Of a stretch of DNA of 9,025 bases, positions 1-4,950 are shown one piece after another. The DNA comes from Candidatus Methanoperedens sp. (GTDB lineage Archaea > Halobacteriota > Methanosarcinia > Methanosarcinales > Methanoperedenaceae), in contig JAPZAN010000136.1 of NCBI GenBank assembly GCA_027460605.1, forward strand, positions 1 through 9,025, given 5' to 3'. Below the pieces are notes generated by a model. The model was not told where the DNA came from, searched no databases, and was given only the letters and a program-made list of their open reading frames with translations. Each line of letters starts with the position of its first letter. Within the stretch, counting starts at the first letter, position 1. The position numbers were made by a program, and so were the translations under genes.

Positions 1-156
1 GAATACTGGGAGTGCGAATATTGCAGTGGATACATGAAGGAGAGAATGATAGAGTGGATGAATAAAAATTGGGGTACCCGCTGTCCAGATTTTGATGAGA
101 ACTGCGCGCTTTGCAGAGCATGGAAATATTTTGACTATCTTTTTGAGATAGACTGA
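1..156 (+). CDS. Cysteine-rich protein, C-terminal end only
   Basis: Frame 1 is open from the window edge to a TGA at 154-156, giving 51 residues; the start lies outside the window. Five cysteines stand out: a CEYC pair at residues 5-8, then C28, C35 and C38 in a CPDFDENCALC stretch. This spacing suggests a metal (zinc or Fe-S) site. The tail is aromatic and acidic (WKYFDYLFEID). I do not recognise the family and propose no function. Base composition (about 43% GC) and codon use fit the neighbouring genes. The composite repeat begins within 10 bases after the stop. The open frame and cysteine spacing make a real gene end likely, but 51 codons of open frame alone is modest evidence. Confidence 0.6.
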   Translation, partial: EYWECEYCSGYMKERMIEWMNKNWGTRCPDFDENCALCRAWKYFDYLFEID

Positions 157-160
157 TGTT

Positions 161-255
161 ACAAAGATGCCTTCGCTTTGCGCTCTTTGCGTGCTTTGCA
201 GTGATAGCGCCACATATTTATAACTATTTAGATATTAAATTCCCCGGCGCCGACC
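161..255 (+). repeat. Composite intergenic repeat, copy A
   Basis: It consists of a CTTTGCG-rich stretch (about 169-200) followed by a core at 207-253 that runs from GCGCC through CATATTTATAAC and GATATTAAA to CCCCGGCGCCGA. The first 37 bases or so nearly match copy B at 1056-1096. The core matches copies C, D and E in the same orientation. The last codons of the reversed PIN remnant, including its stop at 224-226, lie inside the core, so the repeat has replaced the gene's natural end. Confidence 0.85.
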
Positions 256-703
256 TTTCAGGTTTATAGATGTTTATTGATTTCACACGCTCAAAATCAG
301 AATCGTTTGTTGCTATATTGCTTATTCCATACTGTTCCACTGTGGAAAGATGTATAGCATCAGTAGTTAGCAAGCCGTATCGCCTTCCACCGTCTATTGA
401 TTTCTCAACCAATATGGCATCTACAGTCAGTATTTCCAAACCGCCGTACGTGAGTTCCGTCAGGTAATCACTATATTCTTTCACCGGCTTGTAAATCATT
501 GAAGAAAAGCTGGCATTTTTCAATTCCTTCTTAAGGTTTGGTATATTGAATTTTTCAATGTGCTGCGCGGCTTCCGCTACGAGTATCTTGAACAAAACCT
601 CATCCATGATATGAGGTGTGATGATTCCTTTTATTTTATTTGTTTCAACTAACCTCAGGAAATCTGAACAGGCTTGCGCATAGTTCGGGTCTGGATTTAA
701 CAA
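224..703 (-). pseudogene. VapC-type PIN-domain toxin, missing its N-terminus
   Basis: The 159-codon frame reads from a TTG at 703 to a TAG at 226. It carries the middle and C-terminal parts of a PIN ribonuclease: E35 in the ITPHIMDEV helix, the TTDAIHLSTVEQYG block with D115, and the ATNDSDF motif (D134/D136). PIN toxins normally open with a strand ending in an Asp (DTN or DSN type) about 10-12 residues before the position where this frame starts. Reading upstream in frame gives only a leucine-rich stretch and then a TAG at 731-733, and neither other frame supplies a DTN motif. The first catalytic Asp is therefore absent. The C-terminal ten residues come from repeat A. The upstream AbrB-type antitoxin overlaps it in another frame, as if a deletion had joined the two genes. 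An active toxin is unlikely. Confidence 0.75.
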
Positions 704-821
704 TAATAGTATGGTCTCTGGTAAATACTTCTACTTCGTCCCCTAATCCTGCACTTTCTAATAAGCTGTGGGAAATCGACAAGCCCTTTTTTGTCATCTC
801 ATAGCCTTTAACTGCGTCCAT
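646..821 (-). CDS. AbrB/SpoVT-like (swapped-hairpin) VapB antitoxin, altered C-terminus
   Basis: This 58-codon frame starts at an ATG at 819-821 and stops at a TGA at 646-648. Residues 5-48 (VKGYEMTKKGLSISHSLL, then ESAGLGDEVEVFTRDHTIIV) have the layout of an AbrB-type DNA-binding hairpin: the TKKGLSI strand, a short helix, GLGDEVEV and a final strand. Such antitoxins bind their own promoter and neutralise the VapC encoded next to them. The last dozen residues or so are encoded by DNA that, in another frame, specifies the PIN remnant, so the native C-terminal toxin-binding tail is probably lost. A TATA-like TTATAAG at 839-845 lies about 20 bases upstream, suggesting a leaderless or very short-leader transcript. 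No Shine-Dalgarno sequence is visible. Confidence 0.65.
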
Positions 822-914
822 TTCGATTCACAAACATCTTATAAGCTCAAAACCGTATAATTCTTATGGTGGGTTTTGCCTGCTCTGCGAACTTGTACGA
901 ACTCATAATATCTT

Positions 915-972
915 TGACAGGATAACAGGATTTACGGGATATAATTATCCTGTCTATCCTGTAAATCCTGTC
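915..972. repeat. Imperfect palindrome of ACAGGAT units
   Basis: The left arm carries three [AG]CAGGAT-like units (GACAGGAT, ACAGGAT, ACGGGAT) and the right arm carries ATCCTGT three times. The arms pair as a long imperfect inverted repeat around ATAATT at about 941-946. Similar ACAGGAT-type intergenic elements occur in many unrelated microbial genomes. No coding capacity is seen. Confidence 0.75.
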
Positions 973-1055
973 TTTGCAGTTAATCCCGCAGCGCACGTCA
1001 AGGAATACAGACGCAGATGCTTCTCAAATGCCTGCGTGCCAGCGCGCCTGTTAGT

Positions 1056-1134
1056 ACAAAGACGCCTCAGCTTTGCGCTCTTTGCGTGCTTTGCGGTGTA
1101 CTGCGCCGCTCATCAATCTCTATAATCCGGCGCT
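1056..1134 (+). repeat. Composite intergenic repeat, copy B (diverged core)
   Basis: The stretch at 1056-1096 matches copy A (161-200) almost base for base, including CTTTGCGCTCTTTGCGTGC. The core at 1103-1134 is shorter and diverged, but it still runs from GCGCC through an AT-rich middle (CTCTATAATC) to GGCGC. Confidence 0.7.
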
Positions 1135-1235
1135 GGAGCATGATGTATTAAAACTGAATTTTTTGGGGAGTAAAGAAAAGCTTAAAAACTTCTGAGCGAA
1201 TATGATATGAGACACAAAAGTTTACAGGGTGAAAA

Positions 1236-1454
1236 ATGACAGAGGTTGTTCTCAAACTCCCCAACGATTTCAGTTGGATAATAAAGAATAAAGAAGGTTT
1301 GAAATGGGTAGAGTCATCTATCATAAATAAACTTACTGAAATAAAAATTGGAAATTTACTTGCTGAAAAGAGCAAATTAAAAGAAGAGGACTTAGATGAA
1401 CTCGATCATGTCATAAAGCGTGCTCTCTACAAAAAAATAAAGGCTGAGAGATGA
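1236..1454 (+). CDS. Putative VapB-type antitoxin (partner of truncated PIN toxin)
   Basis: This 72-residue protein is mostly charged helix (KSKLKEEDLDELDHVIKRALYKKIKAER at its end, given in parts: KSKLKEEDLDELD then HVIKRALYKKIKAER), with a hydrophobic N-terminal strand (TEVVLKLPNDFSWI). It is assigned as antitoxin mainly by position and size: its stop codon overlaps the ATG of the following PIN gene in an ATGA at 1451-1454, the usual coupling in vapBC operons. Archaeal VapC toxins are often paired with short helical proteins of this kind. The start is supported by GGTGA four bases upstream and by a TATA-like TTAAAAA near 1190. It appears intact although its toxin is cut short. I see no clear DNA-binding fold. 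Confidence 0.65.
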   Translation: MTEVVLKLPNDFSWIIKNKEGLKWVESSIINKLTEIKIGNLLAEKSKLKEEDLDELDHVIKRALYKKIKAER

Positions 1455-1687
1455 AATTTGTACTGGATTCGAACATCATTTTTTCGGCTCTGATTAAAAA
1501 ATCAACTACAAGAAACATAATTCTCAGCGATGTATTTGAACTGCATGCGCCTGAATATATTTTCAGCGAGATAACGAAGCATAAGGAACTCCTGTTGAAG
1601 AAATCCAAAATGAATGAGGAAGAGCTTGAGCAAGATAAGGTGGGGGCGTACACAACAAAAGAGCTAACGAAGACAATCAATATTTAA
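1451..1687 (+). pseudogene. VapC-type PIN toxin, truncated after about 61 residues
   Basis: It opens with a good PIN N-terminus: MKFVLDSNIIFSALI (D6, N8), a helix, and APEYIFSEITKHKELLLKK with E40 in the expected second acidic position. Homology ends around residue 61 (EELEQ). The remaining 17 residues (DKVGAYTTKELTKTINI) do not resemble a PIN domain, and the third and fourth acidic positions near residues 90-115 are missing. PIN toxins are usually 125-145 residues; this frame has 78. Neither other frame downstream restores the lost half, so this is a replacement or deletion near 1634, not a simple frameshift. The protein is probably inactive as a ribonuclease, although it might still bind the antitoxin. 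Confidence 0.75.
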
Positions 1688-1753
1688 AGATTGAATTTTT
1701 TATAGCGCGCCCATAAGATTTGGTAATTTTGCGTTTTTCCTTTTCGTTGTTAA

Positions 1754-1816
1754 GCGCCGAAGATTTATCACTGTTTAAATATTAATCTCCCGGCGCCGAT
1801 ATGTTGCCGATGCGAC
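1754..1816 (+). repeat. Composite intergenic repeat, copy C (core and tail)
   Basis: The core runs from GCGCCGAAGATTTATCACTG through AAATATTAAT to CCCGGCGCCGAT, followed by a tail ATGTTGCCGATGCGAC that is shared with copy E and, diverged, with D. The CTTTGCG part is absent or degraded to the pyrimidine-rich stretch before it (about 1729-1750). Confidence 0.75.
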
Positions 1817-1938
1817 AGTCTTACATGAAAACCGTGTAACATAAACAACGAACCCATGCTGAATGGAACCATGAAGAAGAAGTGGAGCGGGGTGCCACAA
1901 CAAAGAGTTTATCAATACAAGTGTAAATAATAAAACAT
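1817..1938. other. Intergenic remnant, possible mobile-element debris
   Basis: A 24-codon frame at 1857-1931 reads MLNGTMKKKWSGVPQQRV followed by YQYKCK. The SG-x-x-QR-x-YxCK pattern loosely recalls the zinc ribbon at the N-terminus of some transposases. A partly similar stretch (GGGGGCGTACACAACAAAAG, at 1643-1662) forms the foreign tail of the truncated PIN toxin upstream. This is suggestive only. The promoter of the next gene probably overlaps the 3' part. Confidence 0.25.
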
Positions 1939-2175
1939 ATGGAGTATTTGAACAACATAGACTCAAAAATTAATGAAATCTATATGAGACATGCTACAGA
2001 GCTGGAGAAAGAACATACGGGAGACATTGTTGCCATTGACTTTACAAATGAGACAGTTATTGGAATTTTAAAACAGGAAAATATTCCTGAATGGCTTAAA
2101 AAACTCAAAAGTGGTAAAAATACTGTCGCTTTTAGAAAAATAGGCTCCAAGGAAGCTGTGTACCGTTTCAGGTGA
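1939..2175 (+). CDS. Small unknown protein, upstream partner of the retropepsin-like protease
   Basis: This 78-residue protein begins with a helical stretch (MEYLNNIDSKINEIYMRHATELEKEHTG, in parts MEYLNNIDSKINEIYM and RHATELEKEHTG), then IVAIDFTNETVIGIL, a helix around WLKKLKSGK, and a strand-rich end NTVAFRKIGSKEAVYRFR. I do not assign a family. Its stop is three bases before the TTG start of the protease gene, and the protease's Shine-Dalgarno sequence overlaps its last codon, so the two are co-transcribed and translationally coupled. Size and arrangement resemble a toxin-antitoxin pair, but no toxin motif is visible in it; adaptor, inhibitor or substrate of the protease are equally possible. 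No clear ribosome-binding site precedes the ATG, so a leaderless transcript is likely. Confidence 0.7.
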   Translation: MEYLNNIDSKINEIYMRHATELEKEHTGDIVAIDFTNETVIGILKQENIPEWLKKLKSGKNTVAFRKIGSKEAVYRFR

Positions 2176-2178
2176 CAC

Positions 2179-2541
2179 TTGAGCCCTGAAATCTGTTACG
2201 ATTATGTGGACTCTGATCCAGTTGTTCCGATAAAAATCATAGCTTCTAACGTTTCAAAAAAATACCTTTCTTTTCTTGATACTGGTTCTGATGGCATAGC
2301 GATTCCAAGAGAACTATGGGAGAAGCTCAGATTATCGCAGCAATATCCTGTTAGAATTCAGAGTGTTACAGGACTTTCGTGGTCGTTTATTGATACTGTT
2401 AAGATTGAAATATTTGGCGACAGGCATGAGGTTCCGGCTGTCATGTCAGATGACCCTGAGATTCTAATCGGTATGGAGATACTTAAAATGTATATTGTTT
2501 GCTTCGATGGTATTAAGAAGAGAGTTGCGGTCAGGAAGTAA
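2179..2541 (+). CDS. Retropepsin-like (clan AA) aspartic protease
   Basis: This 120-residue protein has the hallmarks of a single-lobe retropepsin: the catalytic loop FLDTGSDGIAIP with DTGS at residues 34-37, a central strand region (YPVRIQSVTGLSWSFIDTVK), and the hydrophobic-hydrophobic-G psi-loop EILIGMEIL at 94-102. Retropepsins work as homodimers, each chain giving one Asp. Archaeal and bacterial clan AA proteins of this size (AF_0612-like) are known, but their substrates are largely undefined. No signal peptide or membrane segment is visible, so it is probably cytoplasmic. The TTG start at 2179 is chosen because AGGTGA (2170-2175) ends three bases before it and the previous gene stops at 2175. 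The small partner protein upstream is the likely binding partner. No terminator is evident; repeat D starts about 30 bases later. Confidence 0.8.
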   Translation: MSPEICYDYVDSDPVVPIKIIASNVSKKYLSFLDTGSDGIAIPRELWEKLRLSQQYPVRIQSVTGLSWSFIDTVKIEIFGDRHEVPAVMSDDPEILIGMEILKMYIVCFDGIKKRVAVRK

Positions 2542-2571
2542 GTAACCGAACGAGGATTAACGCAGATGCTT

Positions 2572-2679
2572 TCTGCTGCCTTCGCTTTGCGTCCTTTGCG
2601 CCCTTCGCGGTGTATAGTGCCACATATTTATAAATACTAAGATATTAAACCCTTGGCGCCGATAGGCAGCCGAAGCGAC
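2572..2679 (+). repeat. Composite intergenic repeat, copy D
   Basis: The CTTTGCG-type stretch (2572-2614, ending CCCTTCGCGGTG as in copy E) is followed by the core at 2617-2662 (GTGCCACATATTTATAAATA, then GATATTAAACCCTTGGCGCCGA) and the tail GGCAGCCGAAGCGAC. The left core end is GTGCC in place of GCGCC. This is the fullest uninterrupted copy. Confidence 0.85.
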
Positions 2680-2724
2680 TACCTTTTAGCGTTAGCATGC
2701 ACATTTCAGTGCATCCTGCATAGA

Positions 2725-2765
2725 GTTAGAGTATAATATCTGCGAAAATTTAATATGATAGCAAA
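2725..2765 (+). promoter_or_regulatory. Promoter of the RHH/PIN operon
   Basis: A TATA-like box GTATAATATC at 2731-2740 lies about 30 bases before the ATG at 2766, which fits a transcript with little or no leader. No Shine-Dalgarno sequence precedes either the ATG at 2766 or the alternative one at 2781. Confidence 0.45.
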
Positions 2766-3020
2766 ATGATATCAATAAATATGGCAGAAACTCAGATTAT
2801 TTTCAGGTTGGATAAAAAAATACTTAAAGATCTGGATGAAAGTTTAAAAATCTCTGGCTTCAAGACAAGGAACGAGTGGTTCAGGGCATCTATCAGGGAA
2901 TTTCTTGAGAATATGGAGCGAAAAAGAGTTCTTTATAAGTTAAAGAAGCTTGAGGTTAAAGGTTTAAAAGAGGAAGAAATTGCAGAACTTGTAAATAAGT
3001 GGCGGTCTGAGAAGAGATAG
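2766..3020 (+). CDS. Ribbon-helix-helix (CopG-like) VapB antitoxin
   Basis: This 84-residue protein has a ribbon-helix-helix signature: a strand TQIIFRLDKKILKDLDE near residues 9-25, a turn LKISGFKTRNEWFR, then the helix ASIREFLENMERKR. The remaining 35 residues (helical, highly charged) are the usual toxin-wrapping tail. RHH antitoxins bind the operon promoter as dimers and inhibit the VapC toxin. The stop codon TAG (3018-3020) abuts the toxin ATG at 3021, so the pair is tightly coupled. An internal ATG at 2781 (MAETQ) would shorten it by five residues and fits the family start equally well; distance from the TATA box slightly favours 2766. With its toxin it is the only canonical TA operon in the window that looks complete. 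Confidence 0.8.
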   Translation: MISINMAETQIIFRLDKKILKDLDESLKISGFKTRNEWFRASIREFLENMERKRVLYKLKKLEVKGLKEEEIAELVNKWRSEKR

Positions 3021-3449
3021 ATGATAATTGTTGATACCAACGTTTTGCTTTCTTTCCTTCTTACAGACGGCATCACAAGGAGAACCATCAAAGAAAATCC
3101 TGATGTATTTATGTCACCTGAGCACTGTTTTGAAGAGCTGTGGGAGCACAGGGATAGATGGAATAAGAAGCAGCTTCATGACAGTGAATTGCTTGAAATT
3201 GTTAACGATGTGAAAAGGCTGTTCGTTATGGCTGTATCTCCCAATGCTTACGGTCCCTATATACCGGAAGCGGAAGAACTTACCGATGATAAGGACGATG
3301 CGCCTGTTATTGCGCTTGCCATGGCTGCCGATAATGAAGGAATCTGGACATACAACATAAAGCACTTCAGACAGGAAATTTTTGGAGAGCGTATCAGGGT
3401 GCTTTCGACAGGGGATGTGATTGAGTTATATCCTTTTAAGGAATCGTGA
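3021..3449 (+). CDS. VapC-type PIN-domain ribonuclease toxin
   Basis: This 142-residue, full-length PIN protein opens MIIVDTNVLLSFLL (D5, N7), continues with SPEHCFEELWEHRDRW (E38/E39), and carries the third acidic cluster DDKDDAPVIALAMA (D89-D93). The final motif is WTYNIKHF, where many PIN toxins have Asp; Asn112 stands in its place, which some active VapCs tolerate. VapC toxins cleave RNA, often tRNA or rRNA, when their antitoxin is degraded; the target here is unknown. The gene starts directly after the antitoxin stop. It ends ten bases before a hairpin with a T-run. The DKDDAPVIALA and IWTYN motifs suggest a PIN_2-like subgroup, on memory of the motif only. Confidence 0.85.
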   Translation: MIIVDTNVLLSFLLTDGITRRTIKENPDVFMSPEHCFEELWEHRDRWNKKQLHDSELLEIVNDVKRLFVMAVSPNAYGPYIPEAEELTDDKDDAPVIALAMAADNEGIWTYNIKHFRQEIFGERIRVLSTGDVIELYPFKES

Positions 3450-3458
3450 GTTTTAGCT

Positions 3459-3486
3459 TCTGAGAATTAAAACCTCAGATTTTTTT
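3459..3486 (+). terminator. Hairpin plus T-run terminator after vapBC
   Basis: TCTGAG (3459-3464) and CTCAGA (3474-3479) form a perfect six-base stem with a nine-base loop, followed by seven T residues (3480-3486). Archaeal termination needs mainly the T-run, so this is a good candidate whatever the hairpin contributes. Confidence 0.6.
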
Positions 3487-3488
3487 AA

Positions 3489-3729
3489 AATGCTTCTTCT
3501 GCCTTCGCTTTGCGCTCTTTGCGCCCTTCGCGGTGCACGGCGCCCGACATCGAACACGGATTTACACGGATTAGACGGATTTTCACGGATGCGTATCCGT
3601 GTGCATCTGTGTCATCCGTGCGCTCCGTGTTCTATCACAAAGCTCGTAGCTGTTTTTCGGTATCAGGCGCCGCATATTTATCACTCTGTAATTATTAAAT
3701 CCCCGGCGCCGATAGGTTTCCGATGCGAC
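3489..3729 (+). repeat. Composite intergenic repeat, copy E, split by a nested palindrome
   Basis: The CTTTGCG-type stretch (about 3498-3534, nearly as in copy D) and the core (3666-3713, GGCGCCGCATATTTATCACT to CCCCGGCGCCGA) plus tail (GGTTTCCGATGCGAC) are present. They are separated by about 130 bases that hold a separate CACGGAT palindrome. In copies A and D only a few bases separate the two parts. The open frames of 62 and 89 codons across this stretch are repeat sequence, not genes. Confidence 0.8.
3552..3632. repeat. Imperfect palindrome of CACGGAT units
   Basis: The left arm has four (A)CACGGAT-like units (AACACGGA, ACACGGAT, AGACGGAT, TCACGGAT), and the right arm has their complements (ATCCGTGT, ATCTGTGT, ATCCGTGC, CTCCGTGTT), centred near 3592. 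Pairing is nearly continuous, so the transcript could fold into one long stem. Related CACGGAT elements are widespread in microbial intergenic DNA. Confidence 0.8.
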
Positions 3730-3761
3730 CGCTTCGCATTAAAAACGGCACAAAATTAACA

Positions 3762-3780
3762 ACGAACTGATACGAACTCT
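3762..3780. repeat. GAACT-type short repeat at the end of the methyltransferase gene
   Basis: ACGAACTGATACGAACTCT has two CGAACT units 11 bases apart. Related forms occur at 887-903 and, as the complement, at 8232-8264. It overlaps the TAG stop of the adenine methyltransferase gene. Confidence 0.5.
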
Positions 3781-4660
3781 AATAATTCATAACCACTGCC
3801 TCGGGTATCGCCCCTCTTTTCTTTCCGTTGCAGTTGATCATCCTTTTGGCGCTCACCTGCTCAATCCTGTAATCGCTGTATAGCTCTAAAATGAACTCCG
3901 AGTAGCTGTTGCTCAGCATGAGGAGACATCCTTTTTTATCGAGTTCACGATAGACTTCTGCCAATCGTATCTGGTCTTTTTCTGAAAATGAAATGCTTGT
4001 ATAGCTTGTGAAGCTGGAAGTTGGGGAAAGCGGATGGTAGGGGGGGTCTAAATAAACGAAATCGTTTTTTTGTGCGATTTTAATTATCTTCTCAAATGAC
4101 ATCGTTTTAAGCGTAACACCCTGAAGCAGTCCATTTGACGTTCTTAAGTCTTTTTCTTGGAAAATTGATGGGTTTTTGTAGCTCCCCATCGGTACATTAA
4201 ATTTCCCTTTAGAATTCACACGATAAAGCCCATTGAAACAAGTTTTATTTAAATAGATAAAGCGCGCTGCCAGTTCGATTTTTGATAAATCACTTGTATC
4301 TATGTTTCTTTGATTGTAATAATATTCTTTGCTATGTTTTGACCTATACTCTTTTAGAAGATCTAACAATTTTTCTAATTCATTTTTCACAATCTCATAG
4401 CAATTTATTAATTCAGCGTTATTATCTGAAAGAAAGAACTCTTTTTCAGGGTATAAGTTTTTTAGATAAAAAAATACGGCGCCGCTTCCTAAAAAAGGTT
4501 CATAATATTTATCAAAAAATGTTGGGAAAAAATTTTCAAATTGGTTCAACAGTTGGGTTTTTCCACCAGCCCATTTGATAAATGTGGGGACGGAAATATT
4601 TTTTTTAGGTTCTTTTGGGGGAAAATCAAAAAGCAATTGTTTTTGTAGAGTGTTACTCAT
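3779..4660 (-). CDS. D12-class DNA adenine-N6 methyltransferase (Dam/DpnM-like)
   Basis: From the preferred ATG at 4658-4660 the protein has 293 residues, a typical Dam length. It shows FIKWAGGKTQLL near residue 27 (AdoMet binding), YEPFLGSGAVFF near 53 (motif I), the specificity region LNKTCFNGLYRVNSKGKFNV near 137, and the catalytic FVYLDPPYHP with DPPY at 205-208. The enzyme methylates adenine N6; the FNGLYRVN..GKFNVP block is typical of GATC-specific members, so GATC is likely but unproven. The start overlaps the regulator's stop by eight bases (ATGAGTAA), and a GGAGG lies 11 bases upstream; an alternative ATG at 4690 adds ten residues but has no ribosome-binding site. GC content is about 42% in the C-terminal third and about 30% in the N-terminal part. 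No recognisable restriction endonuclease lies next to it. Confidence 0.9.
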   Translation of the reverse strand: MSNTLQKQLLFDFPPKEPKKNISVPTFIKWAGGKTQLLNQFENFFPTFFDKYYEPFLGSGAVFFYLKNLYPEKEFFLSDNNAELINCYEIVKNELEKLLDLLKEYRSKHSKEYYYNQRNIDTSDLSKIELAARFIYLNKTCFNGLYRVNSKGKFNVPMGSYKNPSIFQEKDLRTSNGLLQGVTLKTMSFEKIIKIAQKNDFVYLDPPYHPLSPTSSFTSYTSISFSEKDQIRLAEVYRELDKKGCLLMLSNSYSEFILELYSDYRIEQVSAKRMINCNGKKRGAIPEAVVMNY

Positions 4661-4937
4661 CACCGATGTTTCCTCCGGTAATTTCATCAATTTTGGATAA
4701 AACCTTCACTCCCTTCTCAGTTATTTTGTACAGCTTTGTTTTTCGTCTTTCAGGTGTTAAGCAAATTACTATTTTATTTTCCATTAGTTCGCTCAATGTG
4801 CTGCTTACGTGACTAATCGGAATGCTCAATTTTAATGAAATATCGCTTGGTGTGCTTACTGAATTCTTCAGCATTGATAAAATACGAAGTCTTTTATCGC
4901 TTGATTTTACAAAGCTTATTAAATCCCAATCGTTCAT
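4653..4937 (-). CDS. Winged-helix (ArsR/MarR-like) transcriptional regulator
   Basis: This 94-residue protein has the layout of small archaeal winged-helix regulators: DWDLISFVKSSDKRLRILSM (helix 1), TPSDISLKLSIPISHVSSTL (helix-turn-helix, roughly residues 29-48), SELMENKIVICLTPERRKTK (wing) and LYKITEKGVKVLSKI (final strand and helix). No metal-binding cysteines are visible. It is translationally coupled to the adenine methyltransferase and divergent from the unknown gene at 5115. Its promoter region carries four copies of GTTACA/TGTAAC in a symmetric 22-bp spacing, and the same hexamer recurs before the other genes of the island, so I infer that it controls the island and itself. This resembles the controller proteins of restriction-modification systems in role, not in fold. 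The start at 4937 follows a TATA-like GTTTAAAC near 4964. Confidence 0.8.
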   Translation of the reverse strand: MNDWDLISFVKSSDKRLRILSMLKNSVSTPSDISLKLSIPISHVSSTLSELMENKIVICLTPERRKTKLYKITEKGVKVLSKIDEITGGNIGDE

Positions 4938-4950
4938 CTGATCTTGATTT

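Larger units (their letters stand above)
822..1235. other. Intergenic region with three repeat families
   Basis: No convincing gene lies in these 414 bases. They hold a promoter-like stretch for the reversed antitoxin (835-870), a GAACT-type motif (GCGAACTTGTACGAACT at 887-903), the ACAGGAT palindrome, repeat B, and at the right end a promoter for the next antitoxin: a TTAAAAA TATA-like box near 1190 and GGTGA about four bases ahead of the ATG at 1236. Confidence 0.6.

Noticed and set aside
1148..1375. Minus-strand 75-codon frame opposite the second antitoxin
   Set aside because: It lies antisense to a gene with good start, promoter and coupling, and shows no recognisable motif.
161..3729. 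Integron attC sites or a CRISPR array
   Set aside because: The repeats recur between gene modules but lack the RYYYAAC/GTTRRRY core pair, no integron integrase is present, and spacing is hundreds of bases with genes between, unlike CRISPR spacers.
3490..3759. Open frames of 89 and 62 codons across copy E and the CACGGAT palindrome
   Set aside because: They are built entirely from dispersed repeat sequence, have no ribosome-binding site, and give low-complexity Ser/Arg/His-rich products.
4477..4484. GGCGCC sites inside the two methyltransferase genes as further repeat copies
   Set aside because: Only the hexamer is present (near 4478 and 7279), within conserved coding motifs, with none of the AT-rich core or tail.
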